Shown here in pieces: positions 1 through 5,583 of a stretch of 5,583 nucleotides of DNA. The DNA is from an uncultured Oscillospiraceae bacterium (GTDB lineage: Bacteria; Bacillota; Clostridia; Oscillospirales; Ruminococcaceae), in contig CAKSEE010000070.1 of the NCBI GenBank assembly GCA_934446455.1, forward strand, positions 1 through 5,583. The letters are read 5' to 3'. The first letter of the stretch is position 1. Each line of letters begins with the position of its first letter. A model generated the notes under the pieces. That model was not told the DNA's origin and searched no databases. It was given only the letters and a program-made list of their open reading frames with translations. Made by a program: the position numbers and the translations under genes.

Positions 1-740
1 GAGGTGCGCACGGAGAGCGCGAGCTGCTGGCTTCCTGCTACAGCGCTTCCCTTGCGCTCGCAAAGGAGCACGGGTGCGGCTCGGTCGCATTCCCGCTTAT
101 TTCCTCGGGAATATACGGCTACCCGAAGGACGGGGCGCTCAGGGTCGCGGTGGACACGATAAGCGCGTTCCTTATGGATAACGATATGGACGTGTACATC
201 GTAGTTTTCGACAGCAAGTCGTACAGGATAAGCGCGCGACTTTTCGACGATATCGCAGCATTCATCGACGACAGGTACGCCGGGGCGCTTTCCAACGGCG
301 CGGCAAAGCGGCTTTCGCGAATGAAGTCCGTTGAAGCGGCGTGCGAATACAGCTGCCTTCCCACCATAGCGGATTCGCTCAGCGAAGCGCTCGGCAGGCT
401 GGACGAGAGCTTCTCCGAAATGCTGCTGCGCAAAATCGACGAAAGCGGCATGACGGACGCGCAGTGCTACAAAAAGGCGAACATAGACCGCAAGCTGTTC
501 TCAAAAATACGCTCAGACAGGTTCTACAAGCCCTCAAAGCCTACCGTAATCGCGTTTGCGCTGGCGCTTGAGCTTCCCCCCGAGGAAATGCGCGATATGC
601 TTGGAAAAGCGGGCTTTGCGCTTTCGCATTCAAGCAAGGCGGACATTATCGTAGAGTATTTTGTGGAACACGGCAACTACAACGTGTTCGAGATAAACGA
701 AGCGCTGTTCGCTTTCGGGCAGACCCTTATCGGCGCGTAA
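1..740 (+). CDS. Macrodomain protein with C-terminal HTH-like domain (5' end missing)
   Basis: The reading frame is open from the window edge (first full codon at 3) to a TAA at 738-740, giving 245 visible residues. Residues 1-92 are the second half of a macrodomain: a [10 protein letters not shown] helix, then [14 protein letters not shown] (residues 28-41), the loop that binds the ADP-ribose phosphates in this family, then a helix and the strand DVYIVVFD. The first half, including the usual N-terminal Asn-rich ligand loop, lies outside the window. After a linker, residues of about 137-206 look like a Cro/XRE-type helix-turn-helix: a helix ending in SGMTD, then [18 protein letters not shown], then [16 protein letters not shown] and [13 protein letters not shown] spacing. 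A short helical tail follows (about 207-245). Macrodomains bind or hydrolyse ADP-ribose derivatives; the tail could bind nucleic acid or a partner protein. It probably acts in the cytoplasm. The VWA gene follows 95 bp downstream. The macrodomain call is firm, while the HTH is inferred from its pattern. Confidence 0.88.
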   Translation, partial: GAHGERELLASCYSASLALAKEHGCGSVAFPLISSGIYGYPKDGALRVAVDTISAFLMDNDMDVYIVVFDSKSYRISARLFDDIAAFIDDRYAGALSNGAAKRLSRMKSVEAACEYSCLPTIADSLSEALGRLDESFSEMLLRKIDESGMTDAQCYKKANIDRKLFSKIRSDRFYKPSKPTVIAFALALELPPEEMRDMLGKAGFALSHSSKADIIVEYFVEHGNYNVFEINEALFAFGQTLIGA

Positions 741-779
741 TGTCGCCCGCCATGCGACCACCGGCGCGGAAAAACATCC

Positions 780-790
780 TATAATATAAT
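780..790 (+). promoter_or_regulatory. Tandem TATAAT, possible -10 element for the VWA gene
   Basis: Two perfect TATAAT hexamers overlap by one base (780-785 and 785-790) in otherwise GC-rich DNA, 46-56 bp upstream of the VWA start codon. No good TTGACA-like -35 box lies 16-18 bp upstream: the candidate hexamers there are GC-rich. A promoter here would give a leader of about 40 nt. The VWA gene may therefore be transcribed on its own as well as by read-through from the macrodomain gene. Confidence 0.45.
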
Positions 791-821
791 TGTAAGCGGC
801 GAACGCCGAAAGTCATATTAC

Positions 822-827
822 AGGAGG
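822..827 (+). promoter_or_regulatory. Ribosome binding site of the VWA gene
   Basis: A perfect AGGAGG lies 8 nt before the ATG at 836. It fixes the start codon and suggests efficient translation. Confidence 0.85.
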
Positions 828-835
828 TTTTTATC

Positions 836-1480
836 ATGAAAAAGGGACTTACGGAAATAGTTTTCATTCTCGACCGCAGCGGCTCTATGGGCGGGCTTGA
901 AGCAGACACCATCGGCGGGTTCAACTCCATGCTTGAAAAGCAGAAGGATGTGGATGGCGAGGCACTGCTGTCAGCGGTGCTGTTCAGCAATGAAAGCGAG
1001 GTGCTTTACGACCGCGCGGATATCCGCAGCATTCGCCCCATGACCCGCAGCGATTACCGCGTGGGCGGCGGCACGGCGCTTCTGGACGCGGTAGGCGGCG
1101 CTATCAGGCATATAGGGAACGTACACAAATACGCCCGCCCCGAGGACGTCCCCGAGCATACGCTTTTCGTGATAACCACGGACGGCGAGGAGAACTCCAG
1201 CCGCTGCTATACCGCCGAAAAGGTAAAGGCGATGATAGAGCGGCAGAAAAGCAGGTACGGGTGGGAGTTTATCTACCTTGGCGCCAACCTCGACGCCGTT
1301 AAGGCGGCGGGCAGCATAGGCATTACAGCGGACCGCGCCGCGAATTACCGTGCGGACAGCGCAGGAACGCAGCTCAATTTCGAGGTGCTGAGCGACGCCA
1401 TGAGCGCTGTAAGGTGCTGCGAGTCCCTTGAGGCGGGCTGGAAGAAACGCATTGAAAACGACTTTGAGGACAGAGGCTAA
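836..1480 (+). CDS. VWA (von Willebrand factor A) domain protein, cytoplasmic
   Basis: This is a 214-residue single-domain protein. The metal-ion-dependent adhesion site is complete: D13-R-S15-G-S17 at the end of the first strand, T80 in the GGGTALLDA loop, and D116 in FVITTDGEEN. Such a site binds Mg2+ and usually docks an acidic residue of a partner protein. The segment EFIYLGANLDAVKAAGSIGI (residues 144-163) and the LSDAMSAVR helix after it match what I recall of a family of small bacterial VWA proteins with no assigned function. There is no signal peptide or membrane segment, so it should be cytoplasmic, unlike secreted adhesins. The start is set by a perfect AGGAGG 8 nt upstream. It lies 95 bp after the macrodomain-HTH gene on the same strand, which suggests a shared role. 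TerY-like VWA proteins of tellurite/stress clusters are a possible comparison, but no ter gene is visible here. The fold is certain; the function is unknown. Confidence 0.92.
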   Translation: MKKGLTEIVFILDRSGSMGGLEADTIGGFNSMLEKQKDVDGEALLSAVLFSNESEVLYDRADIRSIRPMTRSDYRVGGGTALLDAVGGAIRHIGNVHKYARPEDVPEHTLFVITTDGEENSSRCYTAEKVKAMIERQKSRYGWEFIYLGANLDAVKAAGSIGITADRAANYRADSAGTQLNFEVLSDAMSAVRCCESLEAGWKKRIENDFEDRG

Positions 1481-1491
1481 GACATAACATT

Positions 1492-1530
1492 GCGCCCCCG
1501 CAGGCTGCCCGAAACAGCCCGCGGGGGCGC
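1492..1530. terminator. GC-rich hairpin between convergent genes, probable bidirectional terminator
   Basis: A perfect 10-bp stem (GCGCCCCCGC at 1492-1501 with GCGGGGGCGC at 1521-1530) continues after one A-C mismatch into a 5-bp inner stem (1503-1507 with 1515-1519), with a 7-nt loop. It begins 11 nt after the VWA stop codon and 12 nt from the nucleotidase stop codon on the other strand. On the plus strand only TTT follows the stem, and on the minus strand there is no T-run. Intrinsic termination may therefore be incomplete, although the position and stability fit a terminator for both genes. Confidence 0.75.
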
Positions 1531-1542
1531 TTTACCAAACCA

Positions 1543-1635
1543 TCAGCGCGCTTTGCGCCCTGCCATTGCCGCAATCGCGGCAGCAGCCATAATGCCAACG
1601 AACACCGCCGCGCCCTGCGCGCCCGTGTCGGGCGA
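1543..1635 (-). other. C-terminal cell-wall sorting signal (SPDTG type)
   Basis: The last 30 residues of the nucleotidase are SPDTG (codons at 1621-1635), a hydrophobic segment rich in Ala, Val and Ile, and the basic tail GRKAR. This is the three-part layout of a sortase substrate. The motif departs from LPXTG but fits the (S/P)PXTG pattern known for Clostridioides difficile sortase B. No sortase gene lies in the window, so actual anchoring is inferred. Confidence 0.72.
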
Positions 1636-3327
1636 ACCCTTTACGGCGTTATCCTCCTCAGGCTCTGTGACAACGGCTATCCTGCCGCTTCCGCGCGGGT
1701 CGGAATACTCCGCGCCGACAGTCCCGCCGAGGTCCTCGGTAAGGTAACCGATAAGCGCCTGATTGTCGAGCATAAGCTCGCGCGCGACAATATTGCAGCC
1801 GCTGAACATACTCATGCCGTCGCCGCAGGTAAGCAGCATATAGTCGTGCGAAGCCACCGTGTACACGCGCTCGGGGTCGAGCGGCTCGCCGCCCACAAGC
1901 ACGTTTTTAACGCGGTACTCGCCCGAAACGCCCGTGAAACTGCCGCCCTCGTCGGTAGTGACGGACGAGCTTATGTAGCTGTGTATCTCGTACGTAAGCC
2001 CCGACACCTGCATGAACGCGCCGTTTTCCTCGGGGTAATAGCGCGCGCCCATTTCAAGGCAGTCCAGAAGCTGCTGCCCCGTCACCTCAAGCACGCAAAG
2101 CGAGTTGCCGAATGGCTGCACCTCGATTATGTCGCCGTAGGTCATGCCGCCTGCGGCGATTGAAGCGCGCACTCCGCCGCCGTTTATAAGCCCCACGTCA
2201 GCGCCCGTTTTTATGCGGTAAGCGTCCGCGCAGAGGTCGCCGAGGTTGGTTTCGGCGCTGCGCACGGCGCGCTCGCCCGTGTCGGGGTCGTTTACGGTAA
2301 GGTCGCAGGGCGTGTCCGCAACCACCGTTTCAACAAGGGCGGAATACTCCTGCTCTATGTCCGCGAGAGTCTGCGTGATTTTTGCGTACGCCGCGTATTC
2401 GGGGGTGGTTTCGTCCGCGCCCGGCGTAAAGTCCGTCTTGCTGATAAGCTGCGTTTCAACGCCGTTTTCGGTGAAGGTTATCTCTCCGATGTTGGCGAGC
2501 TTTGTGCCCGTGGATACAAGCAGAACGCTCTCGCCGTCCCTGTCGGTCACCTGCGCGCCGTCTATCACGCTGTGAGAGTGCCCGTCAACGAACACGTCAA
2601 TGCCGCTCACGTTCTCTATAAGCGCTGCGGAGCTCCACCTGTCGTCGTAAACGTAGTCGCCCATATGACCCAGTACAACGATGCGCTCCGCACCCTCTGC
2701 GAGAGCGCCGTCTACCGCCTGCTGAACGGCGCTGTAAAGCGCGCTGCCGTCGCCCCCGCCGCAGAAGCCGTACACGGTTTCGCCGTTTTCGTCCTGAAAG
2801 TTGGACGGGCGGCTGGATATCGGCGTTTCGGGGGTGGTAACGCCCACAAAGCCTATCGTCATGCCGCCCGCTTCTATGAGCGTGTAGCCCTCGAGCGGCT
2901 TTTCGTCCGTGCGCAGGTCGGTGAAGTTCGCAGAAATATACGGGAACTCCGCCTGCGCCGTGAGCGCGAAAAAGCTCTCCATGCCGTAGTCGAACTCGTG
3001 GTTGCCCGGTATTGCAACGTCGTAGCCGAGCGCGTTCATTATCTCCATAGGGTACGCGCCGTCCGAAAGCGTGCCGATTATCCCGCCCTGCACAAAGTCG
3101 CCCGCGTCCGCGAGGATAACAGCGTAGCCCTCGCTCTCGAGCAGCGCTTTGTACGCTGCAAGGTCAGCCGCGCCGAAAGTGTCGTCGTCGGCATAGAAGC
3201 CGCAGTGCACGTCGTTGGTGTGCAGTATCACAACGCCCTTTTCCTCCTGCGCGGAAGCTGCTGCGCCAAGCCCCGCAAACGCCGTGAGCGCCGCCGCGGA
3301 GGTTATGAGCGCAAAAATCCTTTTCAT
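1543..3327 (-). CDS. Exported, wall-anchored 5'-nucleotidase / UDP-sugar hydrolase family protein
   Basis: This 594-residue protein of the UshA/YfkN type removes phosphate from nucleotides, or splits UDP-sugars, outside the cell. A Sec signal peptide covers residues 1-26 (MKR, hydrophobic stretch, cleavage after ASA). The metallophosphatase domain (about 30-300) holds LHTNDVH (D39, H41), AGDF (D77), GNHEFD (N109, H110, D113), GHMGD (H221) and GHSHS (H250, H252). These are all the expected two-metal ligands plus the catalytic His-Asp pair. The 5'-nucleotidase C-terminal domain (about 330-545) has NLGDLCADAYR, INGGGVRASI, GDIIEVQPFGN and CGDG, which form the nucleoside-binding part. The C-terminus is SPDTG (565-569), a hydrophobic stretch and GRKAR, a sortase sorting signal. 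The ATG at 3327 is chosen because AGGAG lies 8 nt upstream and a normal signal peptide follows. The gene sits 60 bp after the sulfatase gene, probably in one operon. The exact substrate cannot be read from the sequence. Confidence 0.95.
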   Translation of the reverse strand: MKRIFALITSAAALTAFAGLGAAASAQEEKGVVILHTNDVHCGFYADDDTFGAADLAAYKALLESEGYAVILADAGDFVQGGIIGTLSDGAYPMEIMNALGYDVAIPGNHEFDYGMESFFALTAQAEFPYISANFTDLRTDEKPLEGYTLIEAGGMTIGFVGVTTPETPISSRPSNFQDENGETVYGFCGGGDGSALYSAVQQAVDGALAEGAERIVVLGHMGDYVYDDRWSSAALIENVSGIDVFVDGHSHSVIDGAQVTDRDGESVLLVSTGTKLANIGEITFTENGVETQLISKTDFTPGADETTPEYAAYAKITQTLADIEQEYSALVETVVADTPCDLTVNDPDTGERAVRSAETNLGDLCADAYRIKTGADVGLINGGGVRASIAAGGMTYGDIIEVQPFGNSLCVLEVTGQQLLDCLEMGARYYPEENGAFMQVSGLTYEIHSYISSSVTTDEGGSFTGVSGEYRVKNVLVGGEPLDPERVYTVASHDYMLLTCGDGMSMFSGCNIVARELMLDNQALIGYLTEDLGGTVGAEYSDPRGSGRIAVVTEPEEDNAVKGSPDTGAQGAAVFVGIMAAAAIAAMAGRKAR

Positions 3328-3335
3328 AGAAATGT

Positions 3336-3340
3336 CTCCT
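3336..3340 (-). promoter_or_regulatory. Ribosome binding site of the nucleotidase gene
   Basis: AGGAG on the minus strand lies 8 nt before the ATG at 3327. It decides the start against an in-frame TTG at 3348, which would place this site inside the coding region and add seven residues in front of the signal peptide. Confidence 0.85.
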
Positions 3341-3387
3341 GTCTGCAATAATGCTGCGGGGGAAGAATCACTTTCCCAAAATTTAAT

Positions 3388-5502
3388 TTACGGCTCAACG
3401 ATATTGAAGTAGAGCGTGAGCTGCGCCATGCTGTCGCAGAGCGCCTTGTAAAGCTCCCGGTCGCCCTCTACGGACGTGATGAGGCTCGCCTTTGCCTCCT
3501 CGTTGTTGTTTGCAATGGCAAGAATGCCCCTGCGCTGCGTGTTTATCGTGAGGTCTGCGTTATCCGCCTGCTTGCCGCGGTAGTAGAGCAGCACGCCGTG
3601 CTGAATGCGCAGCAGGTAGTCCTCAGCGTCGGAGAGCTTGAGGTTTACCGTGAAGGAGCGGTCCGCGAGCTTCTCTGCGTCAAGCATGATGCCCATGTAG
3701 TCGAGCATGGTCTGCGCGTCCATATTCTCTGCGGTGGAGCCTATGCCCGTTGCACCGCCCTGCGGGTACATTCCCGTGCCGTTGCGCAGCTCAAACGCCG
3801 CAACAAGGTATGCGTTGCGCCATGCGCCCGATTCCGCCTGATAGCCGAGCTGCTCGAGAGCGTCCGCGCAGAGATAGCGCGCCTGCCGGTTCTCGGGGTC
3901 TGCGTAAACAAGGGCGTTGGTTATCTGCGCTACCCACTGGTACTCGCCCTTTTCGTAGTCCGCAAGAGCCATTTCAAGCACCTTGTCGGCGTCGCCGAGG
4001 TACTCTGTAAGCTTCTTTGCGTACTCGGTCGGCTCAAGCTCGTCAAGGTGAATGGGGTTAGCGTCGTACCAGCCCATGTACTTCTGATAAACAGCCTTTA
4101 CGTTGTGCTTGAGCGTGCCGTAATACTGACGGGTGTACCACACCTTGTCAAGCTCTGCGGGCAGCTTTATCATGGAAGCTATCTCGGTGGAGGTGTACCC
4201 CTTGTTGATGTAGAGCAGGGTCTGGTCGTGAATGAACTTGTAAACGGCTGCGGTGTTCGTGAGGTACTCGTTGATGACGTCGTTGCCCCAGTGCGGCCAG
4301 TTGTGGGACTGGAACGCTACTTCAACCTCGCCGCCGAACATGGTCTGCGCCTCGGTGATGTAGCGCGCCCAGTCGTTGGCGTCGCGAACCTCCGCGCCGC
4401 GCAGCGTGTAGAGGTTGTGCAGCGTACCCGTGCAGTTCTCGGCAAGCCACAGCGCCTTCATCTCGGGGAAGTATGTGTTCATTTCAGCGGGGCATTCCGT
4501 GCCGGGGGTAAGCTGGAACACGGTCTTAACGCCGTCTATCGTAAGCTCGCAGTTGGAGTCGGTGATTTCGAGCGTGGGGCTGATGTAGCCAACGCCCGTC
4601 TGCGGCACGGTAAGACCTATGCCAACGGAAAGGCTGCCCTGCTCGCCCTTGCGCAGCACGGAGCCGTACTGGAATATCGAGCGGCGCTTCATAGCCGTGC
4701 CCACAAACACGTTCTCCTTCATAACGCTTTCTTCAAAGCCCTGCGGCACGATTATCGCGGTCTTGCCCGAGGCTATCTGCTCGTTGAGCGGGAGCGACGG
4801 GTCCGCCGCGTCAACTGCGGAAATAAGCCCCTCTATGCCGCCGTAATGGTCAACGTGCGCGTGGCTTATTATGATAGCGACAATGTTCACCTCGCCCATT
4901 TCCTGCTCAAAGAGCTTGAGTGCTTCCTCGGAGCAGTAGCGGCTGCTCATCGTGTCCATGATTATCCAGCCGTGCTCGCTGCGCACAAAGGTGAGGTTGG
5001 ATACGTCGTAGCCGCGCACCTGATAGATGTCGTCAGTCACCTTGAAAAGCCCATAGCGCGCGTTGTACTGCGTGTTGCGCCAGAGGCTGGGGTTGGCGGT
5101 GGCGGGAGCCTCCGTGCCGCGCACGAAGTCGTAGCTCTGCTGGCTCCATATCGTCCTGTCGTTCTCATCGTTTATCACAAGCGTTTCGGGGGCGGTGATA
5201 AAGCCGCGCTCGGCAAACTCGCCCTCCCGCTCGTCGGAGAAGTCAAGGAGCTGATAAACCTCGGCGTTAATCTGCTCGGTTATCTCGGTGGCGGGCTTTG
5301 CCTGCGCGTTGAGCGCGCCCTCGCCTTCGGGCTGAGTCTCACCGCCCTGCGCCTCGGACGAAGCGGGCTCGGTCTGCGCCCCGCTCGTTACGGAAGCGCT
5401 CCCGCCGCTCTCGCTCGGCGCGGACGAGCCGTTCTTGTCCGCGCACGCCGTCATAAGCAGTAGCTGCGCAAAAATAAGGGTGATTGCTGCAATTTTCTTC
5501 AT
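3388..5502 (-). CDS. Lipoprotein alkylsulfatase, metallo-beta-lactamase type (SdsA1/YjcS family)
   Basis: This 704-residue protein should hydrolyse alkyl sulfate esters to alcohol and sulfate at a two-zinc site. Residues 1-20 form a lipoprotein signal (MKK, hydrophobic core, lipobox LMTAC with lipidated C20). A Ser/Gly/Glu/Gln/Ala-rich linker of about 50 residues follows. The catalytic domain has SHAHVDH (H214, H216, D218, H219), GTECPAE (E336), WLAEN (E355) and SHNWPHWG (H400). The two Glu and the last His have the same spacing as I recall for the SdsA1 zinc ligands. Other family marks are ENVFVGTAMKRRSIFQYG and LHNLYTLRG. An alpha-helical dimerisation region (about 420-565) and an SCP2-like C-terminal domain (about 585-704) complete the usual architecture. 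The ATG at 5502 gives a normal lipoprotein signal. An ATG at 5532 has a better-spaced AAAGGA but adds ten residues with codons unusual for this DNA (TTA, ACT, TCA). The nucleotidase gene follows. The natural substrate is not evident. Confidence 0.94.
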   Translation of the reverse strand: MKKIAAITLIFAQLLLMTACADKNGSSAPSESGGSASVTSGAQTEPASSEAQGGETQPEGEGALNAQAKPATEITEQINAEVYQLLDFSDEREGEFAERGFITAPETLVINDENDRTIWSQQSYDFVRGTEAPATANPSLWRNTQYNARYGLFKVTDDIYQVRGYDVSNLTFVRSEHGWIIMDTMSSRYCSEEALKLFEQEMGEVNIVAIIISHAHVDHYGGIEGLISAVDAADPSLPLNEQIASGKTAIIVPQGFEESVMKENVFVGTAMKRRSIFQYGSVLRKGEQGSLSVGIGLTVPQTGVGYISPTLEITDSNCELTIDGVKTVFQLTPGTECPAEMNTYFPEMKALWLAENCTGTLHNLYTLRGAEVRDANDWARYITEAQTMFGGEVEVAFQSHNWPHWGNDVINEYLTNTAAVYKFIHDQTLLYINKGYTSTEIASMIKLPAELDKVWYTRQYYGTLKHNVKAVYQKYMGWYDANPIHLDELEPTEYAKKLTEYLGDADKVLEMALADYEKGEYQWVAQITNALVYADPENRQARYLCADALEQLGYQAESGAWRNAYLVAAFELRNGTGMYPQGGATGIGSTAENMDAQTMLDYMGIMLDAEKLADRSFTVNLKLSDAEDYLLRIQHGVLLYYRGKQADNADLTINTQRRGILAIANNNEEAKASLITSVEGDRELYKALCDSMAQLTLYFNIVEP

Positions 5503-5506
5503 GTTT

Positions 5507-5511
5507 TCCTT
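5507..5511 (-). promoter_or_regulatory. Putative ribosome binding site of the sulfatase gene
   Basis: AAGGA on the minus strand lies only 4 nt before the ATG at 5502, which is a short spacing. A competing AAAGGA at 5539-5544 lies 6 nt before an in-frame ATG at 5532. The start of this gene is therefore less certain than the other two complete ones. Confidence 0.5.
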
Positions 5512-5512
5512 G

Positions 5513-5538
5513 TATGATATAGTTAAGCCCATATCATA
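5513..5538. repeat. Inverted repeat in the sulfatase leader, possible operator or RNA hairpin
   Basis: Perfect 8-bp arms TATGATAT (5513-5520) and ATATCATA (5531-5538) flank a 10-bp spacer, so the arm centres lie 18 bp apart, close to two helical turns. It sits directly upstream of the AAGGA and the start codon at 5502, in an AT-rich stretch (5503-5583) that differs from the GC-rich genes. It could be a repressor site, a weak hairpin next to the ribosome binding site, or chance. On the minus strand the TATGAT inside it resembles a -10 box, but I found no good -35 box. Confidence 0.4.
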
Positions 5539-5583
5539 TCCTTTCATAAGATTTACGCTCATCTCCGAAGCAAGGGAAAATTT

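Noticed and set aside
797..808. A CGGC-GAAC-GCCG mini-hairpin in the VWA leader as a regulatory element
   Set aside because: A 4-bp stem with a tetraloop is expected by chance in GC-rich DNA, and nothing else suggests a riboswitch or thermosensor.
790..819. TTGTAA (790-795) with CATATT (814-819) as a promoter
   Set aside because: Both boxes are weak, and the predicted start of transcription would fall inside the ribosome binding site of the VWA gene.
3328..3348. An in-frame TTG at 3348 as the nucleotidase start
   Set aside because: The ATG at 3327 has AGGAG at ideal spacing and begins a standard signal peptide. The TTG would put that site inside the gene.
2572..3351. A 259-codon plus-strand open frame opposite the nucleotidase gene
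   Set aside because: It has the same shadow composition (Val, Arg, Ala, His) and no motif, while the minus-strand frame carries all the 5'-nucleotidase motifs.
3360..3377. A GGGAA/TTCCC inverted repeat between sulfatase and nucleotidase as a terminator
   Set aside because: The stem is only 5 bp, and on the minus strand it is followed by CCCGCAGC with no T-run, so it is not a convincing terminator.
3598..5463. A 621-codon open frame on the plus strand opposite the sulfatase gene
   Set aside because: It has no recognisable domain, its translation is a monotonous Val/Leu/Ala/Arg/His-rich string, and it lies wholly antisense to a clear alkylsulfatase. It is a shadow caused by GC-rich third positions.
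5533..5562. ATG codons at 5562 and 5547 as the sulfatase start
   Set aside because: At 5562 a GGAG touches the ATG with no spacing, and at 5547 no ribosome binding site is present. Both add residues ahead of a complete lipoprotein signal, in AT-rich leader-like DNA.

Overview
The window is GC-rich bacterial DNA with tightly packed genes. It most likely comes from a Gram-positive anaerobe of the class Clostridia (Oscillospiraceae/Ruminococcaceae type). This is an inference from three things: strong AGGAGG-type ribosome binding sites, an exported hydrolase ending in a sortase-type SPDTG signal, and a macrodomain-HTH protein beside a small VWA protein of a type I recall from Clostridia. No RNA gene, CRISPR array, insertion sequence or phage gene is visible.

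Layout. (1) Positions 1-740, plus strand: the 3' part of a gene for a macrodomain (ADP-ribose-binding) protein fused to a Cro/XRE-like helix-turn-helix region. (2) Positions 741-835: a short gap with a tandem TATAAT and a strong ribosome binding site. (3) Positions 836-1480, plus strand: a cytoplasmic VWA protein with an intact MIDAS metal site. (4) Positions 1492-1530: a long GC hairpin between convergent genes. (5) Positions 1543-3327, minus strand: an exported 5'-nucleotidase/UDP-sugar hydrolase (UshA family) with a signal peptide and a C-terminal wall-sorting signal. (6) Positions 3388-5502, minus strand: a lipoprotein alkylsulfatase of the metallo-beta-lactamase (SdsA1/YjcS) type. (7) Positions 5503-5583: an AT-rich leader with an inverted repeat.

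The genes form two functional pairs. On the plus strand, the macrodomain-HTH protein and the VWA protein look like an intracellular signalling or stress module whose job is not known. On the minus strand, sulfatase and nucleotidase are 60 bp apart with no convincing terminator between them. They probably form an operon of two surface-attached hydrolases, one membrane-anchored by lipid and one wall-anchored, that would release sulfate, phosphate, nucleosides or alcohols outside the cell for uptake.

All four genes belong to recognisable families with their visible key residues intact. I see no clear evidence of a wholly new system. The most open question is what the macrodomain-HTH/VWA pair does.
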